From contig SIRU01000051.1 in NCBI GenBank assembly GCA_004366385.1, positions 1 through 64,000 on the forward strand: a DNA stretch of 64,000 nucleotides, given 5' to 3'. This document shows, piece by piece, positions 41,476 through 50,746 of the stretch. Both the position numbers and the translations under genes were made by a program. A model generated the notes under the pieces. The model was not told the DNA's origin. It saw nothing but the letters and a program-made list of their open reading frames with translations, and searched no databases. Each line of letters starts with the position of its first letter. Position 1 is the first letter of the stretch. This DNA comes from Actinomycetota bacterium (GTDB lineage Bacteria > Actinomycetota > Thermoleophilia > Gaiellales > Gaiellaceae).

Positions 41476-42201
41476 CTACCGACGCTGCACGCCCATCGTG
41501 ATCGAGCCGACGTAGCCCGAGCCCGACTTCCGGAGCGTCAGCGTCGAGCGCCTGCCGCCGTTGCGGTAGATGCTGTCCGCGGCGTTCCGCGTCGTCCGCC
41601 GCGGCCGGCGCGAGTACGGCCGGGTGCGGTACACGCGGTCGGTCAGCGCGTCCGGGAAGTAGAGCTGCCCCGTGTGCACGACGTTCCCGCTGACGTGGAC
41701 CATGACGTGCACGTGCACCGTGCGGCCCGGGTACCAGCCGGGATAGATCGTCCTGAAGAGCGCGAGCCCCTTCGCGTTCGTGCGCTGGATGCCGCGCAGG
41801 AAGCGCTTCGCCGACGTCCCCTGCACGGTCGTCCCCGAGTACACCCCGCCCGCGTCGCAATGCCAGACGTCGACCGCGGCGCCCTTGATCGGCTTGCACG
41901 TGGAGACGTCGAGGACGGTGAGGCGCAGCGTCAGCGGGACGCCACGCTTCCCCTCGGTGATGTCGCGACGGACTTTGTGGTCGTCGAGGTAGTACGGTCC
42001 TTCGGTCTGCTCGGGCGCCAGCACGCAACTGACGAGGCCCGCGGAGACGGCCGCGGGCCCGCTCTCGGCTGCGTCCGCCTCGTCGCCCAAGAGCTCCCTC
42101 GCCCCCGCGCCGGCGCCGAGCGCGGCCGCCGCGAGCCCACCGAGCCTGACCAGCGCGCTCCTGCGGCTGAGCGCGGAGTCGCGCGTCGGTGTCTCGTCCA
42201 T
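41476..42201 (-). CDS. Tat-exported intradiol-dioxygenase-like protein
   Basis: 241 aa. A twin-arginine signal SRRSALVRLGGLAAAALG (about residues 12-30) is followed by a domain like protocatechuate 3,4-dioxygenase: APEQTEGPYYLDD, GVPLTLRLTVLDVSTCKPIKGAAVDVWHCDAGGVYSG, FRTIYPGWYPGRTVHVHVMVH. Iron-ligand candidates are present: Tyr in GWYPGR and the two His in HVHVMVH. Secreted members are common in soil bacteria; their substrates are unclear. The ATG is 7 nt after TACGCT (plus coordinates 42209-42214). Confidence 0.9.
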   Translation of the reverse strand: MDETPTRDSALSRRSALVRLGGLAAAALGAGAGARELLGDEADAAESGPAAVSAGLVSCVLAPEQTEGPYYLDDHKVRRDITEGKRGVPLTLRLTVLDVSTCKPIKGAAVDVWHCDAGGVYSGTTVQGTSAKRFLRGIQRTNAKGLALFRTIYPGWYPGRTVHVHVMVHVSGNVVHTGQLYFPDALTDRVYRTRPYSRRPRRTTRNAADSIYRNGGRRSTLTLRKSGSGYVGSITMGVQRR

Positions 42202-42286
42202 GCCGGAGAGCGTACGACGCCGACCTGAGAAGCGGCTGAGAGCCGCGGAGGGATTCCGCGTGGAGGCCCGGCAGTACGATCGCGCG

Positions 42287-43198
42287 GTGACAGCCACACC
42301 GGCGATCGAGACCGTGGGTCTCTGCAAGACGTACGGCGGAAAGGTGCGCGCGCTCGTCGACCTCGATCTCCGCGTCGAGCGCGGCGAGGTGTTCGGCTAC
42401 CTCGGCCCGAACGGCGCGGGCAAGTCGACGACGATCCGCCTCCTCCTCGACCTCATCCACCCGACCGAGGGCCGCGCGGCGCTCCTCGGGCTCGAGACGC
42501 GGTCGCAGGGCGTCGAGGCGCGCCGGCGCGTGGGCTACCTGCCCGGAGACCTCCGCCTCCCGGACCGGCTCACCGGTGCCGAATTCCTGGGCTCGCTCGC
42601 GCGGCTGCGCGGGCACGTGGACGAGGCGCGACGGGACGAGGTGAGCGCCCGGCTCGGTGCGATCCTCGACCGCCCGCTGCGCCACCTCTCCAAGGGCAAC
42701 CGCCAGAAGATCGGGCTCGTGCAGGCGTTCATGCACCGCCCCGAGCTCGTCGTCCTCGACGAGCCCACCGCCGGGCTCGACCCGCTGCTCCAGGGCGAGG
42801 TGCGTGCGCTGATGCGCGAGGTCGCCGCGGAGGGCGGAACCGTGTTCCTCTCCTCCCACTCGCTCGACGAGGTGCAGCACACCGCGGACCGGGTCGGGAT
42901 CATCCGCTCGGGCCGGCTCGTGGACGTGGACTCGGTCGCGGGGCTCCGCTCGCGCTCGCTTCGTCGCGTGCGGGTCGCGTTCGCGAACGGCGTGCCGCGC
43001 GAGCGCTTCGACCGGATCGAGGGCGTGCGCGTCGTCGAGGAGCAGGCCTCGCTCGTGCGGCTGCTCGCCCCCGAGACCGCGATGGACGGGCTCGTGAAGA
43101 CGCTCGCGGAGCACACGATCGTCGACCTCGTGTCCGAGCCCGCCGACCTCGAGGAGATCTTCCTCGAGCTCTACCGGGAGGCCGACGGTGCCGGTTGA
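42287..43198 (+). CDS. ABC transporter ATP-binding protein
   Basis: 303 aa. Walker A LGPNGAGKST (about residue 39), signature LSKGNRQKIG (about 134), Walker B LVVLDEPTAGLD (about 154) and the H-loop SSHS are intact. The C-terminal about 80 residues match the DrrA-type regulatory tail. GTG at 42287 is 6 nt after TACGAT (42275-42280), so the longer frame to 42200 was rejected. It is paired with the permease, overlapping by 11 nt. Confidence 0.95.
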   Translation: MTATPAIETVGLCKTYGGKVRALVDLDLRVERGEVFGYLGPNGAGKSTTIRLLLDLIHPTEGRAALLGLETRSQGVEARRRVGYLPGDLRLPDRLTGAEFLGSLARLRGHVDEARRDEVSARLGAILDRPLRHLSKGNRQKIGLVQAFMHRPELVVLDEPTAGLDPLLQGEVRALMREVAAEGGTVFLSSHSLDEVQHTADRVGIIRSGRLVDVDSVAGLRSRSLRRVRVAFANGVPRERFDRIEGVRVVEEQASLVRLLAPETAMDGLVKTLAEHTIVDLVSEPADLEEIFLELYREADGAG

Positions 43199-43991
43199 GC
43201 TCGCCGTCGGCGCGCTACGCGACTCGCGGCGCGGGATCGCGGCCTGGTGTGTCGGCGTCGCCGCGTACGTGGCGATGGTGGCTGCGATCTACCCCTCGGT
43301 CGAGACGTCGCCCGAATTCAACGAGCTGGTCGAGCGCTACCCCGAGGTCCTGAAGTCGCTCTTCGGCATCGTCGAGGGCGGCGACATCACGTCCGGCCCG
43401 GGCTTCGTCGACGTCGAGCTGTTCAGCTTCATGCTGCCGCTACTCCTCCTCGTGCTCGCGATCGGGTACGGCGCGCGCACGCTCGCCGGGGAGGAGGACG
43501 CGGGCCGGCTGGAGCTGCTGCTCGCGTACCCGCTCAGGCGCCGAGCCTCGGTGGTCGCGAAGGGCGCGGCGCTCGCGGCGCAGATCGCAGTGGTCTCGGT
43601 CGCCGGCTGGGCGACCCTGCTCGTGATCGACCCGCTGGTCGGGCTCGCCCTCGACTTCGGCAACCTGTGCGCGGCGTTCGTCGGCGTCGCCGTCCTCGCC
43701 CTCTTCCACGGCTGGCTGGCGCTCGGCGTGGGCGCGGCGGTGCCGAGCCGGGCGCTCGCGATCGCCGTGCCCGCCGGTGCCGCGGCCCTGGGCTACCTCG
43801 TCAACGGTCTGCACGACCTCGCGGGCTGGCTGGCGCCGTTCCGGTTCGTGTCGCCGTTCTGGCTCGTCGGCTCTTCCCCGCTCCAGACCGGAATCGACGC
43901 CGCCGGCACGCTCGTCGTGCTCGCCGCTGCCGTCGTCGTGCTCGCCGGCGGGGCGCTGCTCCTCGAGCGCCGCGACCTCCAGACGCCGTAG
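43188..43991 (+). CDS. ABC-2 type transporter permease
   Basis: 267 aa with six TM helices: about 18-40, 82-98, 120-140, 155-175, 185-205 and 240-258. The cytosolic loop LAGEEDAGRLELLLAYPLRRR, before TM3, is typical of ABC-2 exporters. With the ATPase it probably exports a drug, lipid or polyketide-like compound. Its stop is immediately adjacent to the stop of the convergent phosphotransferase gene. Confidence 0.9.
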   Translation: MPVELAVGALRDSRRGIAAWCVGVAAYVAMVAAIYPSVETSPEFNELVERYPEVLKSLFGIVEGGDITSGPGFVDVELFSFMLPLLLLVLAIGYGARTLAGEEDAGRLELLLAYPLRRRASVVAKGAALAAQIAVVSVAGWATLLVIDPLVGLALDFGNLCAAFVGVAVLALFHGWLALGVGAAVPSRALAIAVPAGAAALGYLVNGLHDLAGWLAPFRFVSPFWLVGSSPLQTGIDAAGTLVVLAAAVVVLAGGALLLERRDLQTP

Positions 43992-44972
43992 TCAGGCGAG
44001 CAGCGCGTCGCACCGCCGCGGGACGGCGCCGAGCTCGGCGAGGAGGAAGCCCGAGCGTTCCTCCCAGCCCTTCCCCGGGCGGTGCTTGGAGGCGAGCACG
44101 AGCAGCGTCCAGACGATGCTGAACGACCAGTGGTACTCGAGCGTCGCGAGCGCGAAGCGGCTCGAGCGGAGGTACTCGCGGACGAAGGCCTCGCCCGCGG
44201 CGTCGACGTCCTCGGGAACGCGGCCGCGGCGCTTGCCCGCGTTCCAGCGCAGGCGATGGAGGAGCTCGCCCGCGTCCTTCGCCGGATCGGCCAGCGCGGC
44301 GCGATCGAGGTCCACCGCCGTCACGGAGCCAGGTGCCACGTACACGTGCTCGGCCGAGAAGCGGCCGTGGGTCGGCGCCCGTTCGGCGCCGGCCGCCACA
44401 CGTGACCAGCGCTCGGCGAGGACGTCGAGCAGCGCGCGCACGACCTCCTCGAGCTCGGGCCGGACGGCGGTCGCGGCAGCCGCCCGCCGGGCGAGCCGGA
44501 GGACGCCTTGCGCCTCGTCCTCGCTCGCGCCCGGGTCGGCCCCGGAGCCGTGGAGCGCGGCGAGCCAGCGCCCCGCGGCGCGAAAGCCCTCGAGCGAGCC
44601 GGACGGCGGCGCCTCCAGCTGCTCGCCCTCGGCGGCGGACAGGACGAGCACCCCGTGGTCGGGAAGGAGCCCGAGCGGCTCTGGCACGAGGTGCGGCGCG
44701 CGGCCGAGGCCGCCCGCCCACAGGCGCCGGTGGATCTCGTGCGCGGCCACGGCGGATGCGACCTCCGGGTAGAGCTTCGCGAAGGCGCGCTCTCCGCCCG
44801 GGAACGCGATCTCCGCCACGAGCCGACCGTCCGGGCGGCGCCGGCGCACGAGGGTGGACGGCGGCGGCTCCAGAGGCCGCGGGTCGTCCCTCGCCATGAG
44901 TGGCCAGATCGCCTCGCGCACGAAGCTCGCGTCCTCGAGCAGCGAGAGCGGTGCGCCGACCGTCGTGGTCAC
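43992..44972 (-). CDS. Phosphotransferase-family (APH-like) protein with degenerate catalytic loop
   Basis: 326 aa. An N-lobe (AEIAFPGGERAFAKLYPEVASAVAAHEIHRRL, with the Lys in AFAKLY) and a helical C-lobe follow the aminoglycoside-phosphotransferase fold. The catalytic loop reads HGRFSAEH (about residue 204) where active enzymes have HGD....N; both the catalytic Asp and the metal-binding Asn are replaced. DLDRAAL fills the DFD/metal position. It is probably a pseudokinase. Last of the seven overlapping genes; its start overlaps the upstream stop by 4 nt. Confidence 0.82.
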   Translation of the reverse strand: MTTTVGAPLSLLEDASFVREAIWPLMARDDPRPLEPPPSTLVRRRRPDGRLVAEIAFPGGERAFAKLYPEVASAVAAHEIHRRLWAGGLGRAPHLVPEPLGLLPDHGVLVLSAAEGEQLEAPPSGSLEGFRAAGRWLAALHGSGADPGASEDEAQGVLRLARRAAAATAVRPELEEVVRALLDVLAERWSRVAAGAERAPTHGRFSAEHVYVAPGSVTAVDLDRAALADPAKDAGELLHRLRWNAGKRRGRVPEDVDAAGEAFVREYLRSSRFALATLEYHWSFSIVWTLLVLASKHRPGKGWEERSGFLLAELGAVPRRCDALLA

Positions 44973-45769
44973 GCCGCCGCCGCCTCCAGCAGCAGGGCCT
45001 CGGCGTGGATGCAGGCGAGCCGCAGCCGTGCCAGCAGGCGGCAGCGCTCGAGCAGTTCGGGGTCGAGCTCCGAGACGGACTCGTAGCCGGAGAGGAACGC
45101 CGACCTCGCCGCGGACAGGTCGTGGCCTGCGCGCAGCTCGAGCAGGTCGAGGTGCGCGAGGAGGTTGCCGACGTCGAGCTCCGAAGGCCCGAGGGCCGCG
45201 TCGTCGAGGTCGATGAGCGCGACGCGCTGCCCGAGCAGCACCTGCTCCTCGTACAGGTCGCGATGGACGACCGTCTCGGACTCCCAGGCGTCGCCGAGCG
45301 CCGGGAGCGCGTCGCGGACGCGGGCCCCGATCTCGCGCGGCACGCCGGCGGCCCGGTCGACGAGGACGCCGAGCTCGTCCTCGACACGATGCGGCTCGAG
45401 CGCCGCGGGCTCGCGGCGACGCCAGGCCCGGTGCCACCCCGCGATCGCCCTGCCCGCCCGGCTGCACTCGCGCTCGTCTCCCGCGAGGACTGGCACGCGC
45501 AGCGGCGTCCCGGACAGGTCGGTGAGCACGAGCATGCGTCGGGCTGGGTCGACGGCGAGCACCCTTGGGACCTCGGGCTCGTCGGGCGCGCCGTCGGCGA
45601 GCGCCGCGATCCGCTCCGCAACTCGGGTCACTCGGCTCGAGCGGTACAGCTTCACGATCGCGCTCCCCTCCGGCCCCGTCGTGCGGAGCGTGAGGCGGCG
45701 CCCCGGCTTGTGCTTGAGCTCCTCGAAGCTCGCCGGGCTCCCGACGCACCGCTCGACGACGCGGTTCAC
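44969..45769 (-). CDS. Phosphotransferase-family (APH-like) protein
   Basis: 266 aa. The Lys is in SAIVKLYRSSRV (about residue 41), the catalytic loop HRDLYEEQ (about 170) and the metal motif LIDLDDAALGPSELD. The catalytic Asp is intact; Gln takes the usual Asn place, as in maltokinases, so it may be active on a sugar or other small hydroxylated molecule. GTG at 45769 overlaps the sulfotransferase stop by 4 nt. Confidence 0.85.
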   Translation of the reverse strand: MNRVVERCVGSPASFEELKHKPGRRLTLRTTGPEGSAIVKLYRSSRVTRVAERIAALADGAPDEPEVPRVLAVDPARRMLVLTDLSGTPLRVPVLAGDERECSRAGRAIAGWHRAWRRREPAALEPHRVEDELGVLVDRAAGVPREIGARVRDALPALGDAWESETVVHRDLYEEQVLLGQRVALIDLDDAALGPSELDVGNLLAHLDLLELRAGHDLSAARSAFLSGYESVSELDPELLERCRLLARLRLACIHAEALLLEAAAA

Positions 45770-46737
45770 GCCGCTCCGGCCGCCACCGCCTGCGACCACG
45801 CGCGCGGAAGGGGCCGCCCGCGAGCGAGCACCTCGCTCGCGAACGCCATGCGGACCCGCTCCGCGCGCGCTTCCTCTCCCCGGGCGACGGATCCCGTCGC
45901 ACGCTCGTAGCCGAGCTCGTCGAGGAGCTCGCCGGCCGCGGCCTCGAAGCGGGCGATCTCCTCCCGCGGGAGCTGCGCCCTCCACGTCCGCAGCCCCGGG
46001 GTGACCGGACGCCACGCGCGCTTCGCGTCCAGCCCCGGCTCGTCGCGCACACGCCCCTCGTGGAAGCGCAGCATCGCGTCGTCGTAGGGCAGATCGAGGA
46101 ACGTGCACAGCCGCTCGCACTCCTCCTCGGGCGCTGCCACCAGCGACTCGTAGCGCACCTCGTGGCACAGGCCCGGCTCGAGCTCGCCCGCCCCCTCGAG
46201 CCCGAGCCGGGTGTACCACTCCCACCACACCGCGACCGTGGTCACGGGGTCCCGATCGAACGTGGAGAAGCCGGTCGCGTCCTTCCGCCAGTCGAGCACG
46301 GACAGGCACACGTCGCGCCCGTCGCGGATGATGTGCGCGAAGCGCGCGGACGGCCACAGCTCGTGCAGCAGCGGCAGGTAGCGCACGAACCCGGGCGTCT
46401 TGTCGCCGGCGTGCGGCTTCCCGTGGCGCCCGGCGTACAGGTCGTACAGCCGCGTGCCGAAGTCGGCGAACGAGAGCCGCTCGCCGGGGGCGAGCAGGCC
46501 CTCGAGGTCCTCCTCGCGGAGCGCGAGCCGCTCCATCCGGAACGGATCGGCGCCCAGGCGCTCGACCAGCTTCGGCATGACGTAGCCGTCCTCGGTGAGC
46601 CCGCGGCGGAACTCGAACGTGCGCGCGAGCCAGCGCGTGCCTCGCGCGACCGCGAGCTGCGGGTGCGCGTCGGCGAGCCGGCGGAGGAGCGTCGTCCCGG
46701 AGCGAGGGCAGCCGACGAGGAAGACGTACGGGTTCAC
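45766..46737 (-). CDS. PAPS-dependent sulfotransferase
   Basis: 323 aa. The 5'-phosphosulfate loop FLVGCPRSGTTLL is at residues 6-18, the 3'-phosphate motif HIIRDGRDVCLSVLDWRKD at about 138, followed by a C-terminal helical region. It should transfer sulfate from PAPS to a hydroxyl or amine of the product of this operon. GTG at 46737 overlaps the ABC-kinase stop by 4 nt. Confidence 0.93.
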   Translation of the reverse strand: MNPYVFLVGCPRSGTTLLRRLADAHPQLAVARGTRWLARTFEFRRGLTEDGYVMPKLVERLGADPFRMERLALREEDLEGLLAPGERLSFADFGTRLYDLYAGRHGKPHAGDKTPGFVRYLPLLHELWPSARFAHIIRDGRDVCLSVLDWRKDATGFSTFDRDPVTTVAVWWEWYTRLGLEGAGELEPGLCHEVRYESLVAAPEEECERLCTFLDLPYDDAMLRFHEGRVRDEPGLDAKRAWRPVTPGLRTWRAQLPREEIARFEAAAGELLDELGYERATGSVARGEEARAERVRMAFASEVLARGRPLPRAWSQAVAAGAA

Positions 46738-49667
46738 GAGACCTCCTCCGCGGCCGCGAGCATGGCGCCGACACGCTGCGGCCAGTCGGGCTCGAAGTAC
46801 CGGAACGGCCGCGCGGAGCGCCGGAGGATGCAGGTCGCCAGGTACCAGGAGAGCGCGGGGGGCTTCGAGCCGTAGCCTTCGAGGAGGGCGTCGAGAACGC
46901 CACGGGCCCGTTCGAGCGCTCGGTCCTCGCCCAGCACGACGTAGGCCGCGTACGTCGCGAGGTCGAGCGCGGCCGGCGCACGGCAGAGGCCGTCGAAGTC
47001 GACGAGCGCGAGCCGGTCCCCCGAGGCCAGGAGCTGCCGCGAGTTGAAGTCCCCGTGCGCGGTCACGAGCGGGACGCCGTCCGGGAGCTCCCGGGCGAGG
47101 CGGCCGAGGAGCGACTCCGCGCGCCGCCCGAGCGCGTCGGAGAGCGCGGCGATCAGCCCGGCGGTCGCCGCCGCTGCCTTGAGCTGCACGCCGGGCGGAG
47201 CGGCGGGAAGCGGGCAGGGATCCGACGCGTGCAGCTCCGCGAGCAGCCGGCCCGCCGCCTCGGCTGCTTCGTCCGGGCGCGGCTGCCGGCCGGACAGGTG
47301 GCGCTGCACCGTGACCTTCCGCGACGCGAGCACGCCGCCCGGCCCGGGCGACGGGACCCCGTGCAGCCGACCCGACGCGCGCAGCCCGTGGGCCGCCGCC
47401 GAGAACTCGTCCTCCTTGGCGTAGAACTTGACCACGTCCCCCCCGACGCGCACGACGGCACGCCGCCGCGGCTTGTACGCGAGCACCGTCTCGCTCACCC
47501 ACTCGGGGTCGACCAGCGCCCCCGCGGCCTCGAGCTCGGCGCGGACGAGCGAGCGCGGCTCGGCGAGCGCCGGGATGGAGAGGTCGAGCGGGAACCACTG
47601 CACGAGCGCGCCGATCTCCTCGTCGTAGCTGAGCGAGGCCCGCGCGGGCACGTGCGGGTGCGCGAGCCACGCGAGCGCGAGGCTCTCCGGCTTGCGCGCG
47701 CGGCGGGCGAGGTAGTCGCGCGCGGCGGTCATGGCGATCGCGTCGTGGCGGCGGCCGTCGTCGAGGCCGACGTCGTAGTGCACGACGATGTTCGTCGCGG
47801 GCTTGTAGCGCAGGTAGCGGAGGCGAACGTCCGTGAGCTCCGCGGCGCCGCCGAGCGTCTCCGCGAGCCTCGGCGCCATCGCGTCGGCGTCGAGCAGCGT
47901 CCGCAGGCTCGGCAGCGCTCGATCGCGCGGTACCGGAGGGAGAGCCGGTCGGCGCGGCGGAGCCTCCCCGCCTCCCTCCGAGTCGTACGCGACCCGCCCG
48001 TCCTTCACCGCGACCGTGCGGTCGGCGAGCGCGGCGAGCTTCGGCGAGTGCGTGATCAGGATCACGGTGCGGCCGCGCATCAGCCGCTCGAGGCCGGCGA
48101 GCAGCTCGTCCTCGCTCTCCTCGTCGAGACCGGTCGTCGGCTCGTCGAGCACGAGCACCGGCGGGTCGCGGAGGAGGGTGCGCGCGACCGCGAGCCGCTG
48201 CTTCTGCCCGCCCGAGAGCCCCTCGCCCCGCGCGCCGAGCACGGTCTCGTATCCCTGGGGCAGGCCCTCGACGAACTCGTGCGCGCCCGCCGCCTGCGCG
48301 GCCGCGACGATCTCCTCCTCGGAGGCGCCCTCGACGCCGTACGCGATGTTCTCGGCGACGGTGGCGGTGAACAGGATCGGCTCCTGGAGGAGCAGCCCGA
48401 CCTGCTCGCGCAGCCAGTCGAGCGAGCAGTCGCGGACGTCGCGGCCGTCGATCGTGACCCTTCCCGCCTGCGGGTCGTAGAAGCGCGCGAGGAGGGCGGC
48501 CACCGTGGACTTCCCGGCGCCTGACGGCCCGACGAGGCCGATCCGTGCGCCCGGCGGGATCTCGAGCGAGACGTCGCGGAGCACCGGGTGCCCGGGCTCG
48601 TAGGCGAACGTGACGCCCTCGAGCGCGAGCGCGCCGCCCGCCCGCTCCCCGCGATACGCGTCCGGCTTCTCCTCGAGCGCCTCGCCGGAGGCGAGGATCT
48701 CGGCGATCCGGTCGGCGCGGACGAGCGCCCGCGTCACGCGCGTCGCCTGCCGCGCGAGGTCGCGCATCGGGCGGGAGAGGCGCTTCGTGTACGCGACCAT
48801 GACCACGAGCTCGCCGGCCGTGACCGCGCCCACGGAGACGCGGAGCACGCCGACGACGAGCACCGCCGCCGTCCCCACCGCGCCGATGAGGTCGATGAGC
48901 CGCGCGTAGCGCGTCTCGATCCGGTACGCCTCGATCCCGGCCTCGCGCCGCTCTTCGCTCTTGTGCCGCAGCTGCTCGTGCTGATGGCGCTCGGTGCCGA
49001 GCGCCTTCACCTCGCGGATCGCGCCGAGCGTCTCGGTCGTGAGCGCAGCGATCTCGCCCTCCCGCTGCCGCTGCCGGCGGGCCGCGGCCTTCAGGCGGCG
49101 CCGGTTGCGCATCGCGGCGACGGCGAGCGCGGGCGCGATCGCGAACGCGGTGAGCGCCAGGACCGGGTCGATCCACACCGCGACGACCAGCATCCCGGCG
49201 AGCAGCAGCACGGACGAGACGACGGTCCCGAGCGACTCCGAGAAGATCCCGCCGACCGCGTGCACGTCGCTCGTCACGCGCGTGACGAGGTCGCCCGCGG
49301 GCCGCTTCGCGTGGTACCCGAGCGAGAGCCGCTGGAGCTCGGCGTGCGCCTCCAGCCGGAGGTCGTGCGAGATCCGCTCGCCCGCGCGCTTCAGCTTGAG
49401 GTCCGCGACGTACGTCGCGATCCCGTCTACGAGCGCGATGAGCACGACGAGGCCGGCGACGCCCGCGAGCAGCCAGAGGTCGCGGCTGTCGAGGGCGAAG
49501 CCGCCCGGCCCTCCCGCCTTCGCGATCAGGGCGTTCACCACGAGCGCGAGCGGGAGCGGGCGTGCGAGGTCGGCGGCCGCAGCGACGCCGGTCGTCACGG
49601 CGACGACCGCGAGTGGGCGCCACTCCTTGCGGACGTACGGGACGAGGAGCCTCGCGCCGGGGCTCAC
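46734..49667 (-). CDS. ABC exporter (TMD-NBD) fused to a C-terminal phosphotransferase domain
   Basis: 977 aa. Residues 1-320 form the six-TM exporter domain. The NBD (about 340-570) has Walker A GPSGAGKST (about 380), Q-loop LLLQEPILFT, signature LSGGQKQR (about 483), Walker B VLVLDEPTTGLD (about 507) and H-loop THS, all intact. After a Pro/Arg linker, residues about 600-977 form an APH-like kinase: RYLRYKPATNIVVHYDV, catalytic loop HGDFNSRQ (about 871, Gln for Asn), and LVDFDGLCRAPAALDLA. The frame is open throughout, so this is a real fusion, not a frameshift artefact. GTG at 49667 overlaps the upstream stop. Confidence 0.9.
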   Translation of the reverse strand: MSPGARLLVPYVRKEWRPLAVVAVTTGVAAAADLARPLPLALVVNALIAKAGGPGGFALDSRDLWLLAGVAGLVVLIALVDGIATYVADLKLKRAGERISHDLRLEAHAELQRLSLGYHAKRPAGDLVTRVTSDVHAVGGIFSESLGTVVSSVLLLAGMLVVAVWIDPVLALTAFAIAPALAVAAMRNRRRLKAAARRQRQREGEIAALTTETLGAIREVKALGTERHQHEQLRHKSEERREAGIEAYRIETRYARLIDLIGAVGTAAVLVVGVLRVSVGAVTAGELVVMVAYTKRLSRPMRDLARQATRVTRALVRADRIAEILASGEALEEKPDAYRGERAGGALALEGVTFAYEPGHPVLRDVSLEIPPGARIGLVGPSGAGKSTVAALLARFYDPQAGRVTIDGRDVRDCSLDWLREQVGLLLQEPILFTATVAENIAYGVEGASEEEIVAAAQAAGAHEFVEGLPQGYETVLGARGEGLSGGQKQRLAVARTLLRDPPVLVLDEPTTGLDEESEDELLAGLERLMRGRTVILITHSPKLAALADRTVAVKDGRVAYDSEGGGEAPPRRPALPPVPRDRALPSLRTLLDADAMAPRLAETLGGAAELTDVRLRYLRYKPATNIVVHYDVGLDDGRRHDAIAMTAARDYLARRARKPESLALAWLAHPHVPARASLSYDEEIGALVQWFPLDLSIPALAEPRSLVRAELEAAGALVDPEWVSETVLAYKPRRRAVVRVGGDVVKFYAKEDEFSAAAHGLRASGRLHGVPSPGPGGVLASRKVTVQRHLSGRQPRPDEAAEAAGRLLAELHASDPCPLPAAPPGVQLKAAAATAGLIAALSDALGRRAESLLGRLARELPDGVPLVTAHGDFNSRQLLASGDRLALVDFDGLCRAPAALDLATYAAYVVLGEDRALERARGVLDALLEGYGSKPPALSWYLATCILRRSARPFRYFEPDWPQRVGAMLAAAEEVS

Positions 49668-50746
49668 GCCGGCACCGCCGGCTGGAGCCGCTGCGCGAGC
49701 GAGAGGATGCGGCGGGCACGGTGGTCCCACGTGTGGTGGGCTGCGACGAGGGCCCTGCCCCGTGCTCCGAGCCGCGCCCGCCGCGACGGGTCCGCGACCA
49801 GATCGCGGACCGCCGCGGCGAGCGCAGCCGGATCACCCGGCGGCACGTGTGCCGCGTCGTTCACCCCCACCACCTCGCGGACGCCCGGGATCGCTCCCGC
49901 GACGACCGCGAGCCCTGCCGCCAGGTACTCGAAGAGCTTCAACGGTGAGAAGTAGCCGGGCGCGTCGGCTGCGTACGGCGCCAGCCCGATCGACGCGGTC
50001 GCGAGGAGCGCTGGCACCCGCTCGTGCGGCACCGCGCCGGTCACCTCCGCCCCGGCCGCCTCGAGCGCCGCTCGCCCCGGCCCGTCACCGACCACGAGCA
50101 GCGGCGGCGCCTCCTCCCCCAGGCGCCGCCAGCACTCCGCGATCGTCTCCACGCCGTGCCACGGACGGAGCGCGCCCAGGAACACGCAGCGGGGCTCGCG
50201 CACGGTCGACGGCTCCGGGAAGCGGGCGAGGTCGACGGCGTTCGGCAGCACCTCGACGTTCTTTGCCCCGCGCGCCCGCGCGTGAGCGGCGAGCGGCCCG
50301 CTGACGGCCAGAACGACGTCGGCGCTCGAGAGCACGACCCGCTCGAGCCGCTCGGCCTCGTCCGGCCTCTCGAGCGTCCGGTAGCGCGCCGCCTCCTCGA
50401 CGAGGGGCGCGTTGAGCTCGACGAGATGCGGGATCCCCAGCCGGCCGGCGGCCGTCGCGCCCGCGGCCGTGTGCAGCGAGAAGCGCTCGTAGAGAACGTC
50501 TGTCCCGAGCTCGCGGAGCCGCTCCTCGAGCCGGTCCGCGAGCGCGGCGTCCGTCGCGTCCGCCGGCAGAGGATCGACCTCGACGCCCTCCGGAGGCCGG
50601 CCGTCGCGGGCGACCGTACGCGGCAGGAGCACGACCTCCGCGCCGGCACGTGCCAGCGCGGCAGCGACCTCCGCGACGTGGACCGCGGCGCCCTTGCTCC
50701 CGCCGAGCGGGATCCCGCGGTCGGCGCAGAGGTATGCGACCCTCAT
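49664..50746 (-). CDS. Glycosyltransferase (GT-B, GT4-like), second in strand order from the fusion
   Basis: 360 aa. The N-terminal Rossmann half has GGSKGAAVHVAEVAAALARAG (acceptor side); the C-terminal half has LGALRPWHGVETI, VGDGPGRAALEAAG and the nucleotide-sugar site APGYFSPLKLFEYLAAGLAVVAGAI, with the GT4 E(x)7E-like pattern weakly kept. No signal peptide; it acts at the cytosolic membrane face. ATG at 50746 overlaps the stop of the previous gene (ATGA). Confidence 0.92.
   Translation of the reverse strand: MRVAYLCADRGIPLGGSKGAAVHVAEVAAALARAGAEVVLLPRTVARDGRPPEGVEVDPLPADATDAALADRLEERLRELGTDVLYERFSLHTAAGATAAGRLGIPHLVELNAPLVEEAARYRTLERPDEAERLERVVLSSADVVLAVSGPLAAHARARGAKNVEVLPNAVDLARFPEPSTVREPRCVFLGALRPWHGVETIAECWRRLGEEAPPLLVVGDGPGRAALEAAGAEVTGAVPHERVPALLATASIGLAPYAADAPGYFSPLKLFEYLAAGLAVVAGAIPGVREVVGVNDAAHVPPGDPAALAAAVRDLVADPSRRARLGARGRALVAAHHTWDHRARRILSLAQRLQPAVPA

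Noticed and set aside
45766-49836. Very long minus-strand frame spanning sulfotransferase and ABC gene
   Set aside because: Only its last 323 codons (the sulfotransferase, from GTG 46737) have motifs; the rest is a shifted-frame shadow of the ABC-kinase gene.
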